Below are positions 48,129 through 56,939 of a stretch of 64,000 bases of DNA, one piece after another. The notes beneath the pieces are model-generated. The model was not told where the DNA came from. It saw only the letters and a list, made by a program, of their open reading frames with translations, and searched no databases. The first letter of the stretch is position 1. Each line of letters opens with the position of its first letter. The stretch is from Pseudobacteroides cellulosolvens ATCC 35603 = DSM 2933. Its GTDB lineage: Bacteria; Bacillota; Clostridia; Acetivibrionales; DSM-2933. The stretch is from positions 3,733,001 through 3,797,000 of the forward strand of contig NZ_LGTC01000001.1 in assembly GCF_001262605.1 (NCBI RefSeq), given 5' to 3'. Made by a program: the position numbers and the translations under genes.

Positions 48129-48908
48129 ATGATAAGGAAGATATGCTTATTGCTTGTAATGGCAATGTTATTAGTTTTAATTTCATGTAATAAATTTGGA
48201 AATGAAAAACCAAGTATTATATCAATCAATAAACAGTTTCCCCTAAAAAATAATAAAAGTTCAAATATAGTCTTTAGTGTAGCAGACTCGGTATATAATA
48301 ACAGGGAAATAAACATTACCTATCCTCAGATTAAAAAACTCGAAGATGAAAGCAGACAAAATTCAATAAATGATCTGCTCAGAAAAGAAGCTTTCACTGT
48401 CTTAGATTTGTTCAGGTATCAAGATGACATAACTATAAAAATAAACTACAAGATTACCAGAAAAAGCAATTATATCTTAAGTGTTACTTATGATGGATAT
48501 GCTAGACCAAGAAGAACATATCCTTCAAGATTGTTTTATACAGTGAATATTGATATTAACAGTGGTAGGAAGATTGAATTAAAGGATTATATTAATATCG
48601 ATAAAAGTTTTATTAATAAGTTTAGAAATTATGAAGTTAGGGAACCTGAGATGAATCAAGCCTCTGCAAGTGCATTCGATTATATACTTAAATCATACTC
48701 TGATGAGGATTTAATTAGATGCTTTAACACTGCTGATTCATCATATGCAAAGTCTCCATTTGCATTTAGCTATTTAACTAATGATTCATTAGGTATAAGT
48801 ATGGAAGCTCCACATGTAGCTGGTGGTCATATAGAAATAGAATTAAAGTATACGAATATTAAAGATAATATTGAAACCAACAAGCATGCTTATATGGAAA
48901 GCTATTAA
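48129..48908 (+). CDS. Lipoprotein with DUF4163/DUF3298-like domain (right-arm copy)
   Basis: Identical 259-residue protein to 39267-40046, with lipobox LISC. Its stop codon TAA lies within the repeat unit R7, so the last codons and the stop are supplied by the repeat, as in the other arm. Confidence 0.75.
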   Translation: MIRKICLLLVMAMLLVLISCNKFGNEKPSIISINKQFPLKNNKSSNIVFSVADSVYNNREINITYPQIKKLEDESRQNSINDLLRKEAFTVLDLFRYQDDITIKINYKITRKSNYILSVTYDGYARPRRTYPSRLFYTVNIDINSGRKIELKDYINIDKSFINKFRNYEVREPEMNQASASAFDYILKSYSDEDLIRCFNTADSSYAKSPFAFSYLTNDSLGISMEAPHVAGGHIEIELKYTNIKDNIETNKHAYMESY

Positions 48909-48930
48909 GGAATATCAGAGGGCCAGAAAG
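48896..48930. repeat. Dispersed short repeat, copy R7 (junction of islands B and C)
   Basis: GGAAAGCTATTAAGGAATAT followed by CAGAGGGCCAGAAAG. The left half belongs to the arm of island B and the right half to the arm of island C. The two arms overlap only in GGAATATCAG and its next base, the core of the unit. Confidence 0.82.
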
Positions 48931-49068
48931 GTATTTCATCTTTCATCTCGTGTTTTTAGACGTTCTCTGCAAGAGATATAGAGGTTATAAGTAAATAAGA
49001 TCATTTTTGTTGCATACTTACTATTAAATTGTTAAAATCTAATTATTAATAATCAAGGAGACAAATGT

Positions 49069-49536
49069 ATGGAGGATATTACCACACAAACAGGTGCTCC
49101 AATTGAGCAAATAAATAATAATTCAAGAGTTTGGAATCCAAATACTTTAAAGTGGATTACAATATTTCTTTCAGGTATCACAGGAATCATTTTATACATA
49201 ATAAATTATTACCGCTTAGACCATCCCAATAAAAAGCAAAAACTTCTTCTAGGGATTGTATTTTTTATTTTATTGACTATTGTTGTCATTGCTCTACCAA
49301 ATTTTAATTCTGTACGTTATGTGTTTTTTGGTATAAACATTGCTCTAGGCATCTACTATAGTGCTGACCAAAAAAACTATTTTACACAACACATTAAAGA
49401 TGGTGGTAGGAAAGCCTCAGCTTGGTCTGCAATTGGTCTGTCAATATTATTTCTTGTAACATACCTCTTTATTGTTGGTATATTGATATACGTGGTTGAT
49501 TTAATACTTTCTTCAGTTATTTATAAATCGTTTTAA
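49069..49536 (+). CDS. Four-helix membrane protein (left-arm copy)
   Basis: The 155-residue protein has four predicted membrane segments at about 27-47, 55-77, 84-100 and 122-146, with a polar N-terminus and the loop KNYFTQHIKDGGRKASAWS. No enzymatic motif. The ATG has AAGGAGA upstream. Small membrane proteins are frequent members of defence and toxin loci, but nothing here shows a function. Identical copy at 56197-56664. Confidence 0.65.
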   Translation: MEDITTQTGAPIEQINNNSRVWNPNTLKWITIFLSGITGIILYIINYYRLDHPNKKQKLLLGIVFFILLTIVVIALPNFNSVRYVFFGINIALGIYYSADQKNYFTQHIKDGGRKASAWSAIGLSILFLVTYLFIVGILIYVVDLILSSVIYKSF

Positions 49537-49559
49537 CAACATTTTTCTTTTCAGTATTC

Positions 49560-50150
49560 TCCGAAGGCTCAGGCTTGCATTATTGTAATGCAAGGATACA
49601 AGTATAAACAAGCATTTGCCTTCCTTCGGAGTCTCTCTGAGGTCGCTAACGGAGTGAAGTCCGGGAAAAGGTCCCCCCATTCTTTAGAACCGCTAACGGA
49701 GCTGTACTTAAAGAATCTTCACGGGCAGCTTAAAAGTAGCTTACGAAGTGTTTTCGAAGTAACTTGCAGAGCCAGAGTAGTAATGGAATACGATATAGAT
49801 ATTATCGTATTCCATTACTGCTCTGTAAGTAACTCTTTAGTAGCGTTTGAAGAAATCAAAAAAACTTCGGAAACACAGGAATCGGAACAAAAAATCCTAT
49901 ATTTTTTATTCCTGTTCCTGTGTTTGTTACTTCCAATGGCTAATGAAGCAATCTCCGAAGCAAATCCGTGGCAACCCCATCCTCCCATTCGTTTTTTGAG
50001 AAGGACCAGAAGCAGCTAGTGGAGCAAATCCGGGACAAAGCGTTCTGCTTTTAGAAAACCCTTCAGTTTGGATTCGGAGGAGAACTAGGCAAATACCTCC
50101 CCGGAAGTATCTTGTTTAACTCTCACTACATTTTAAAAGGCATCGAAGAA
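49560..50150. repeat. Conserved noncoding hairpin element, island C left arm
   Basis: The block CCCCCCATTCTTTAGAACCG, CTAACGGAGC, TGTACTTAAAGAATCTTC lies at 49673-49720. It is followed by ACTTGCAGAG, a 16-bp perfect stem (AGTAATGGAATACGAT at 49779-49794 with its complement at 49804-49819) and CTCTGTAAGT. A second stem follows at 49871-49925 (AAACACAGGAAT with its complement). A 143-codon frame runs through both hairpins and is rejected as coding. Confidence 0.75.
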
Positions 50151-50352
50151 CAATTTTAAATAGACATGTTTCGGTATTTCCAGTACCCGAAGCCATATAA
50201 AAAAGCTTTTATTCAGAGTTAGATTAAATAAATGTAAAAAACGGTTGAAATATGTAAGTTTAATATATAAAATAAATATTAGAAATTATTCAAAGAGATT
50301 ACATTGTAAGCATATGTCTATAATGCGAAGTTGTATATAGAAAGGATATTTT

Positions 50353-52167
50353 ATGCTAACAGATAATGAAACCGCAATATGTGATAGTTTATATCAATAT
50401 ATAAATTTTGATTTACCTGAATACCTCAGCCCAGAAATTTTTACAAAAACCACTTTGGAGGAGTTAGGTGAGTTCTATTTCAATAAGGCTATTAGCAGTG
50501 TAGATGGTGCAAATGATAAACTGCTTAGCATAGTAATTAAATCCACACTAAACAATAAAGAACTTAGTATGCCAAACGATTTTCACATATCACTTTGCAA
50601 AATAGTCGGAATTAAAGAATTGCCAAAGGATAAACTTTTAATAGTTCAGCATGAATACGATAAAATATTCGTTCAACAGTATGGCTCGGTTTTGCATAAA
50701 ATCGATGCAAAAATCAATGTAATTAATACTCAACTTCAATCAATAAAAAGTAGCATAGCATCTGTGGAATCAAAAACGCCAAGTCTTTCTTTGGTTAGGG
50801 ATGTGGCTACCGAAGAAAGTCTTTTACTGGATTACCATAGGGAGTGTAATGAGTTGAGGACACAAAAAGAAATGATATTGTTTTCGAAACAACACATGGA
50901 AAGGCAAATGAACTGTTTCTGTAATTTGGGAGAACCACAAAGTGTCTGCTATGCTATTCAAGGCTTGGCTCTAAAGTTGTCAAAAGATACTGTGATGAAT
51001 GTGTCCCTTGAATTTTCGTTGTATAAAGATGTTCTTGAAATTGCAGAGGATCATTTAGATAGACCATATGCCTTGTTTTTCAAAGTTAAGTTGTATACTG
51101 CTATTGATGCTCTACACAAGAATTGGCATCGGTCTATACATACTAAAAGTGACGAAGAAAGAGTGGCGGAACTTAATCTTGCCAAAGCTAAAATTCCCTC
51201 TATTGATAAATTGCATATTCAGAAAAATTCTAATCCCCAACTATATCTAAATACACTAAGGAAATTTATACAAGAGCATGATGTAGTAAATGAATTATCT
51301 CAGTTACTTGAAAAAAGTGTTTGCTTAAGAGAAAGAAAAGACGTTTTGCTTAAAAGTGTAACACTATTTCAATGCAATGATTTCATAATATTCAATCATA
51401 TTATTCCGTTGCAAATTGAAGGGATGTTTGGAGATTTCTTAAAAGACTCTACTACTTTTAATCGTTTTACAAATCTGACGATTTACGTAAATGATGTTCT
51501 TAAAGAAAAAATCCAACACTTACAAGATGTTCAGGCTGATATATATCCTGAAGTAATTGAATATTTCATGTACTATTTCAATAACATAATTCGCAATCGT
51601 ATTGCTCATGGTAATTACAAGGCTCTTTTCAATAACGGCATATCAGCTGAGATATTTGCTCACGAGTTGCTGCTTGATTTAAGTATCTTAGTTCACATGC
51701 TGTCACGCAAAAGCGAAACTGATAAAATGCACCGATTTATATCAGGTTATAAATCACATTATGCCATGTTAATAAAGTCGGAGGATAATCCACATTTCGG
51801 AGCAATGTTTAACGATATGATTGGAGATAAAATCATATCCGGCTATGACTCTATAGAGAAAAACCGTCCACTTCAAGTAGCATATTGGCTTGTAAATCCA
51901 TACTATGAAAAAATCTACGAATCAACAGGTAATAAGGCGGATTTAATAGAATTAAGGAATGATTTCCTGAGCAAGGAATTTTGGATATATGTTGTGGACA
52001 CATTAAATGATAGAATTGAAAACAATTTTGGATATCAGTCAATAAACATGGAATTTTTATCAGTAGTAAACGGTTTGTTTAAATGCAACATAACCCCTGA
52101 AGTGAGAGTGTTGTTAGGAGAAACTAATGCTGCATTACAGAAAATAAAACTAATGCAGAATTCGTAA
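50353..52167 (+). CDS. HEPN-domain protein (probable RNase), island C cargo gene 1
   Basis: The 604-residue, mostly helical protein has a C-terminal HEPN-type motif R414-N-R-I-A-H419 followed by G, the R-x4-H catalytic signature of HEPN ribonucleases. A coiled-coil stretch (about 115-180) and helical repeats precede it. No signal peptide or membrane segment. The ATG has AGAAAGGA upstream. It is the first of three genes in the loop of island C; the next starts about 150 bases later. The HEPN motif is directly visible. The idea that it acts as an RNA-cleaving effector or sensor in phage defence is inferred from family and neighbours. Confidence 0.72.
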   Translation: MLTDNETAICDSLYQYINFDLPEYLSPEIFTKTTLEELGEFYFNKAISSVDGANDKLLSIVIKSTLNNKELSMPNDFHISLCKIVGIKELPKDKLLIVQHEYDKIFVQQYGSVLHKIDAKINVINTQLQSIKSSIASVESKTPSLSLVRDVATEESLLLDYHRECNELRTQKEMILFSKQHMERQMNCFCNLGEPQSVCYAIQGLALKLSKDTVMNVSLEFSLYKDVLEIAEDHLDRPYALFFKVKLYTAIDALHKNWHRSIHTKSDEERVAELNLAKAKIPSIDKLHIQKNSNPQLYLNTLRKFIQEHDVVNELSQLLEKSVCLRERKDVLLKSVTLFQCNDFIIFNHIIPLQIEGMFGDFLKDSTTFNRFTNLTIYVNDVLKEKIQHLQDVQADIYPEVIEYFMYYFNNIIRNRIAHGNYKALFNNGISAEIFAHELLLDLSILVHMLSRKSETDKMHRFISGYKSHYAMLIKSEDNPHFGAMFNDMIGDKIISGYDSIEKNRPLQVAYWLVNPYYEKIYESTGNKADLIELRNDFLSKEFWIYVVDTLNDRIENNFGYQSINMEFLSVVNGLFKCNITPEVRVLLGETNAALQKIKLMQNS

Positions 52168-52319
52168 AAATGTGAAATTTCCCATTATGTAATGTGGACA
52201 AGCCAGGTGGTAGCAATTAGAGGGGATTCAACTTTTGCACCATTATAAAGTACTGGGTTTTCCGCGGATGCTGAAAAAGTAGTTTTAACCACTATAGTTC
52301 ATTTTGAGGAGTGATATAT

Positions 52320-53480
52320 ATGTTCAAAGGGCTAATTCATTATCAAAATGGGAAGATACCATTCATAATAGATAATTATCAGATGAACCTGTTTTCAGAA
52401 AAAGAATTGGTTACTCTATTTGTAAAAGAACATAATTTTAAGACAAATTATATATTGACCGGTCAGTGCTTTGATACAGACAATACACCTCGGGACATTA
52501 CCCTATTGGTTGAAAAATCAATGGGAAGCACTTGCTATTTAACATGTTTTATTGTAAATAATTTAAGTTCTGACAAAAAAATCGATACAATAAGCTTTGA
52601 GTCAAGATTACTTGATAGTATTTTTCGATATAAATACCATTATTTAGATTTGACTAGAGCTGGAGTCAATCTTGCTGTGGAACGAACAGAGATATACTCA
52701 ATACCGTTTAATATTTGTGGGAGCACATATGAATTAAAATATTTGATTGGCCAAAATCACCGTATGGGTCTTTTAGAAAGCTTTAAAATGAGTGGCAAAA
52801 CATCCGTACCCCTACAAACAGCACATATTGAAGAATGCTATAGAATTACTCTTCTAATGAATAGATTTTCAAAATTTATTACTTCCACCTCCGATGTTAC
52901 CTTTGAACGAATTACGCTTTCTGCAAATGAATTTATTGTTGCCGATTTTTATTGCAAATGTGTTTCAAATAACCCTGCAGTAGACTTGGATGTGTTGTTT
53001 TGTGAGTTTCCAGTTATGAAATATACTGCTAAAATACTTGATAATTTAGCGTTTGAGTTGGATTCTAAGATAACCAAAAGCATTCCATTGGGACATCTTG
53101 CAAACTATGACAATCTCTATACCCCACACCGATTTATAGAACAGATCACAGCATTTGAGTATTTGTTTGAAAAATTGGAACCAGAAAAAGCAAAAAACAA
53201 TAAATTCCCTTTAAAAACTCAATTAAAACTAATGTTTGATGTTTTTCCAGAGATATTGAATGGCGTCAGTATAAACTCTGATGAAATTGCAAATCACATC
53301 AAGGAATTGCGACGAAACATTGTCCATGGGTACGCTTACTATTACGACTTTAACAATGACTCCAATATTAAATTCTGCATTATTAAAATTGCGGATTTAA
53401 TACAACGAATGAGTCTTAAGCTTATTGGTTTTGATAATTCTGAAATTTCCGAATTTAGAAAAATTGTAATAGCTTATTAA
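52320..53480 (+). CDS. ApeA-like HEPN protein, island C cargo gene 2
   Basis: The 386-residue protein has an N-terminal beta-rich half (GLIHYQNGKIPFIIDNYQ; YILTGQCFDTDNTPRDITLL). Its C-terminal helical half holds R331-R-N-I-V-H336 followed by G, a second HEPN motif. This order, a beta-rich N-terminal module and a HEPN C-terminus, is that of ApeA-type abortive defence proteins. Start is ATG 52320 with GAGGAG 8 bases upstream rather than the GTG at 52311 that overlaps it. It lies between another HEPN gene and an OLD-like ATPase. The ApeA relation is a judgement from layout. Confidence 0.68.
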   Translation: MFKGLIHYQNGKIPFIIDNYQMNLFSEKELVTLFVKEHNFKTNYILTGQCFDTDNTPRDITLLVEKSMGSTCYLTCFIVNNLSSDKKIDTISFESRLLDSIFRYKYHYLDLTRAGVNLAVERTEIYSIPFNICGSTYELKYLIGQNHRMGLLESFKMSGKTSVPLQTAHIEECYRITLLMNRFSKFITSTSDVTFERITLSANEFIVADFYCKCVSNNPAVDLDVLFCEFPVMKYTAKILDNLAFELDSKITKSIPLGHLANYDNLYTPHRFIEQITAFEYLFEKLEPEKAKNNKFPLKTQLKLMFDVFPEILNGVSINSDEIANHIKELRRNIVHGYAYYYDFNNDSNIKFCIIKIADLIQRMSLKLIGFDNSEISEFRKIVIAY

Positions 53481-53682
53481 ACTTACCATTATGTTTATAA
53501 TTGAGAAAAGCATGAACTTCGTATTAGGCTAATACTGTGAAGTTTAGAATTTTTGTAGTTATAGCAATAATTAGAAACAGGGAATGATTTGCAACAAAGT
53601 GTATTATGTGTAACACTAAAGAGTGATAAACGAAGCTATTAAATGACCAGCAGTACAATAAAAAAATATTTCGAGGTAGTAT

Positions 53683-55398
53683 ATGCTAAAAAAAATTGAA
53701 TTTGAAAATTACAGATGCTTTAAGAAAAACTCCTTAACTTTTAGGGATTTAACTATTATTGTCGGGAAAAATAATGCAGGTAAATCGACTATTATTGAGG
53801 CTTTGCGTTTAATTTCTTATGTGTGCAAAAAATGTAAACATACGACATATGTTGATGCTCCCAATTCTTTAAAATTACCACTTAGCTCTAGGGGATTTAA
53901 AATTAATGTAGATAAATTCAAGATTGATTTAAGAGGGATAGTATACTACTATTCTGAGGGCAATGCCAAAGTTATTGCACGTTTTGATAATGGAGCAAAA
54001 ATAATTATTATATTAAACACAGATTTTGCATTTGCAACTATATACGATACTGAAAACAACATTATAAAAACGAAAGGCAAGGCTATTGACTTAGATTTAG
54101 ACATTGTTGATATTTTGCCACAAATAGGGTTGATAAAGGAGAATGAAAAACTTTTAACTCTTGAAACTGTTCTTTCAGATATAGATACATATTTATCATC
54201 TCGGCATTTTCGTAATGAGTTATGGAGAAATAAAAAAGAACTTTTCAATGATTTTAAGCAATTAGCAGAAACTACTTGGAGTGGATTAAGAATTATTGAT
54301 TTAGATTATAATTCATCAATTAATGATTTTATTCAATTACTTGTTGAAGATGAGAGGTTTACCGCCGAAATAGGTTTAATGGGTAGTGGGCTTCAAATGT
54401 GGTTGCAAATAATATGGTTTATTTGCAGAACCAAAAACAGTAAAACGGTTATTCTTGATGAACCCGATGTGTATATGCATCCGGACTTGCAAAGGAAAAT
54501 ACTTAGACTATTAAAGAATAGATATGCTCAGGTAGTTATAGCAACACATTCAGTTGAAATAATTTCAGAAGTTGACCCGAAGAATATTGTTACCATTGAT
54601 AAAAACAGTGTTAATATGAGGTATTCAAATAACATAAAAGCTGTACAAAATATTATAGATTCAATTGGAAGTGTACATAATCTTTCATTAGTTAGATTGT
54701 CGAGTGCAAAAAAATGTTTGTTTGTAGAAGGGAAAGACTTAAAGTATCTTTCCAAATTTCATGAAAAAATGTATCCTAAAAGTGAAATTTCCTTGGAAAG
54801 CTTGCCCTGCATCCCTCTTGGCGGCTGGTCAAGATTAAGTGATGCGTTTGGTGCGGCTAAACTATTTTATAGCGAAACTCAAGATGCTATAAAAAGCTAT
54901 TGTATTCTTGATAGTGACTACTTTTCTCCAGACCAAATTAGTGAAAAGTACAATTTAGCAAAGGAAAATCATCTACATCTTTTCGTATGGGAGCGAAAAG
55001 AAATAGAAAATTATCTTTTAGTACCTAAAGCAATCTTTAGAATAACTCAAAGACCTGAAAGTGAGTATACTGAGTTTTTAATAGAATTTGAAAAAATTAT
55101 TGATGGAATGAAACTTAATATAACAGACCAATATGCCAATCAATTGTACTTGCTAAGCGAAAGAAAAAAACAATTACCAACTTGTAATTCAGAAGCAAGG
55201 CAATATATTGATAGCAAATGGACTAATCTTCAAAATAAAATTAATTTGGTTTCAGGGAAAGAAATGATTTCAAAAACAAATGCATTTATTAAAGAAAAAT
55301 ATAATAAAAGCTGTTCTGTTCATAAAATTCTTCAAGCAATTACTCTTGAAGAATTGGATGAAGAAGTAAAAGACGTTATTCGTCAAATATCAAATTAA
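53683..55398 (+). CDS. OLD-like ATPase/TOPRIM nuclease, island C cargo gene 3
   Basis: The 571-residue protein starts with an SMC/OLD-type ATPase domain: Walker A GKNNAGKST at about 27-35, a GSGLQ signature-like loop near 229, Walker B VILDEPDVYMH, and the switch His in ATHSVEI. It continues with a TOPRIM-like domain: the Glu in CLFVEGKDLKYL (about 347) and DxD in CILDSDYFS (about 410). This is the class 2 OLD-family plan, shared by defence nucleases such as GajA of Gabija. The ribosome binding site GAGG precedes ATG. It probably acts with the HEPN genes, though a 200-base gap leaves room for its own promoter. Confidence 0.85.
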   Translation: MLKKIEFENYRCFKKNSLTFRDLTIIVGKNNAGKSTIIEALRLISYVCKKCKHTTYVDAPNSLKLPLSSRGFKINVDKFKIDLRGIVYYYSEGNAKVIARFDNGAKIIIILNTDFAFATIYDTENNIIKTKGKAIDLDLDIVDILPQIGLIKENEKLLTLETVLSDIDTYLSSRHFRNELWRNKKELFNDFKQLAETTWSGLRIIDLDYNSSINDFIQLLVEDERFTAEIGLMGSGLQMWLQIIWFICRTKNSKTVILDEPDVYMHPDLQRKILRLLKNRYAQVVIATHSVEIISEVDPKNIVTIDKNSVNMRYSNNIKAVQNIIDSIGSVHNLSLVRLSSAKKCLFVEGKDLKYLSKFHEKMYPKSEISLESLPCIPLGGWSRLSDAFGAAKLFYSETQDAIKSYCILDSDYFSPDQISEKYNLAKENHLHLFVWERKEIENYLLVPKAIFRITQRPESEYTEFLIEFEKIIDGMKLNITDQYANQLYLLSERKKQLPTCNSEARQYIDSKWTNLQNKINLVSGKEMISKTNAFIKEKYNKSCSVHKILQAITLEELDEEVKDVIRQISN

Positions 55399-55583
55399 CT
55401 TGTAATTATTAATGATATTATTTGAGTTAGTTGCTAATTATTTTTAGAATGTAACGAATGTTCAGAAGCAGCAAACTTCCCATTATCAATATAACCAGTA
55501 ATATATTTATTATTTATGTAAGAGAACATACGTTGATTGGCTTCGGGTACTGGAAATACCGAAACATGTCTATTTAAAATTGT

Positions 55584-56174
55584 TCTTCGATGCCTTTTAA
55601 AATGTAGTGAGAGTTAAACAAGATACTTCCGGGGAGGTATTTGCCTAGTTCTCCTCCGAATCCAAACTGAAGGGTTTTCTAAAAGCAGAACGCTTTGTCC
55701 CGGATTTGCTCCACTAGCTGCTTCTGGTCCTTCTCAAAAAACGAATGGGAGGATGGGGTTGCCACGGATTTGCTTCGGAGATTGCTTCATTAGCCATTGG
55801 AAGTAACAAACACAGGAACAGGAATAAAAAATATAGGATTTTTTGTTCCGATTCCTGTGTTTCCGAAGTTTTTTTGATTTCTTCAAACGCTACTAAAGAG
55901 TTACTTACAGAGCAGTAATGGAATACGATAATATCTATATCGTATTCCATTACTACTCTGGCTCTGCAAGTTACTTCGAAAACACTTCGTAAGCTACTTT
56001 TAAGCTGCCCGTGAAGATTCTTTAAGTACAGCTCCGTTAGCGGTTCTAAAGAATGGGGGGACCTTTTCCCGGACTTCACTCCGTTAGCGACCTCAGAGAG
56101 ACTCCGAAGGAAGGCAAATGCTTGTTTATACTTGTATCCTTGCATTACAATAATGCAAGCCTGAGCCTTCGGAG
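55584..56174. repeat. Conserved noncoding hairpin element, island C right arm
   Basis: Mirror copy of 49560-50150, with the 16-bp stem at about 55914-55954 and the CCCCCCATTC block (minus strand) at about 56012-56060. Confidence 0.75.
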
Positions 56175-56196
56175 AATACTGAAAAGAAAAATGTTG

Positions 56197-56664
56197 TTAA
56201 AACGATTTATAAATAACTGAAGAAAGTATTAAATCAACCACGTATATCAATATACCAACAATAAAGAGGTATGTTACAAGAAATAATATTGACAGACCAA
56301 TTGCAGACCAAGCTGAGGCTTTCCTACCACCATCTTTAATGTGTTGTGTAAAATAGTTTTTTTGGTCAGCACTATAGTAGATGCCTAGAGCAATGTTTAT
56401 ACCAAAAAACACATAACGTACAGAATTAAAATTTGGTAGAGCAATGACAACAATAGTCAATAAAATAAAAAATACAATCCCTAGAAGAAGTTTTTGCTTT
56501 TTATTGGGATGGTCTAAGCGGTAATAATTTATTATGTATAAAATGATTCCTGTGATACCTGAAAGAAATATTGTAATCCACTTTAAAGTATTTGGATTCC
56601 AAACTCTTGAATTATTATTTATTTGCTCAATTGGAGCACCTGTTTGTGTGGTAATATCCTCCAT
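56197..56664 (-). CDS. Four-helix membrane protein (right-arm copy)
   Basis: Identical to the protein of 49069-49536; both copies read inward toward the cargo genes. Confidence 0.65.
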   Translation of the reverse strand: MEDITTQTGAPIEQINNNSRVWNPNTLKWITIFLSGITGIILYIINYYRLDHPNKKQKLLLGIVFFILLTIVVIALPNFNSVRYVFFGINIALGIYYSADQKNYFTQHIKDGGRKASAWSAIGLSILFLVTYLFIVGILIYVVDLILSSVIYKSF

Positions 56665-56802
56665 ACATTTGTCTCCTTGATTATTAATAATTAGATTTTA
56701 ACAATTTAATAGTAAGTATGCAACAAAAATGATCTTATTTACTTATAACCTCTATATCTCTTGCAGAGAACGTCTAAAAACACGAGATGAAAGATGAAAT
56801 AC

Positions 56803-56844
56803 CTTTCTGGCCCTCTGATATTCCCTCTGCTGGTTTCCAGAAAG
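56803..56844. repeat. Dispersed short repeat, copy R8 (right end of island C)
   Basis: CTTTCTGGCCCTCTGATATT then CCCTCTGCTGGTTTCCAGAAAG. The ends CTTTCTGG and CCAGAAAG pair. Its right half is the second type seen in R4 and R5. Confidence 0.8.
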
Positions 56845-56898
56845 AATATATTAAGAAGGAGTCTGAGCTTGATTACATTACAAGAGAACGCATATTAA

Positions 56899-56927
56899 AA
56901 GCCAACGGCCTTCTAATCCGTTGGCTT
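56899..56927 (-). terminator. Rho-independent terminator after the Rhs/immunity operon
   Basis: Stem AAGCCAACGG with CCGTTGGCTT (10 bp, 9-base loop). Read on the minus strand it is followed by TTTTAATA. It lies 13 bases beyond the immunity gene stop. Confidence 0.85.
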
Positions 56928-56939
56928 GATGCAGATATT

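Larger units (their letters stand above)
43219..48919. repeat. Island B, right arm of long inverted repeat (contains intron 2)
   Basis: Partner of 39256-42463. Without the 2495-bp intron at 45459-47953 it is about 3.2 kb long. It ends in repeat unit R7, which is shared with the left arm of island C, so the two islands touch. Confidence 0.92.
48909..50195. repeat. Island C, left arm of long inverted repeat (1287 bp)
   Basis: Reverse complement of 55538-56824 with no length difference. The outer limit is GGAATATCAG and the inner limit is GTACCCGAAGCCA. It contains a four-helix membrane protein gene and a hairpin-bearing noncoding element. The arms enclose about 5.3 kb with three genes. Confidence 0.94.
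55538..56824. repeat. Island C, right arm of long inverted repeat (1287 bp)
   Basis: Reverse-complement partner of 48909-50195, ending at the CTGATATTCC core of R8. It carries the mirror copies of the hairpin element (about 55584-56174) and of the membrane protein gene. Confidence 0.94.

Noticed and set aside
49588..50019. 143-codon frame in the left arm of island C (mirror copy 55714-56145)
   Set aside because: It runs straight through two perfect hairpins and the conserved noncoding block, has no good ribosome binding site, and its codon use is unlike its neighbours.
21412..56824. Long inverted repeats as an assembly or amplification artefact
   Set aside because: The arms differ at single bases, one arm of island B alone carries a 2495-bp intron, and all outer ends coincide with the same short repeat. 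Artefacts would not do this, though long reads should still confirm it.
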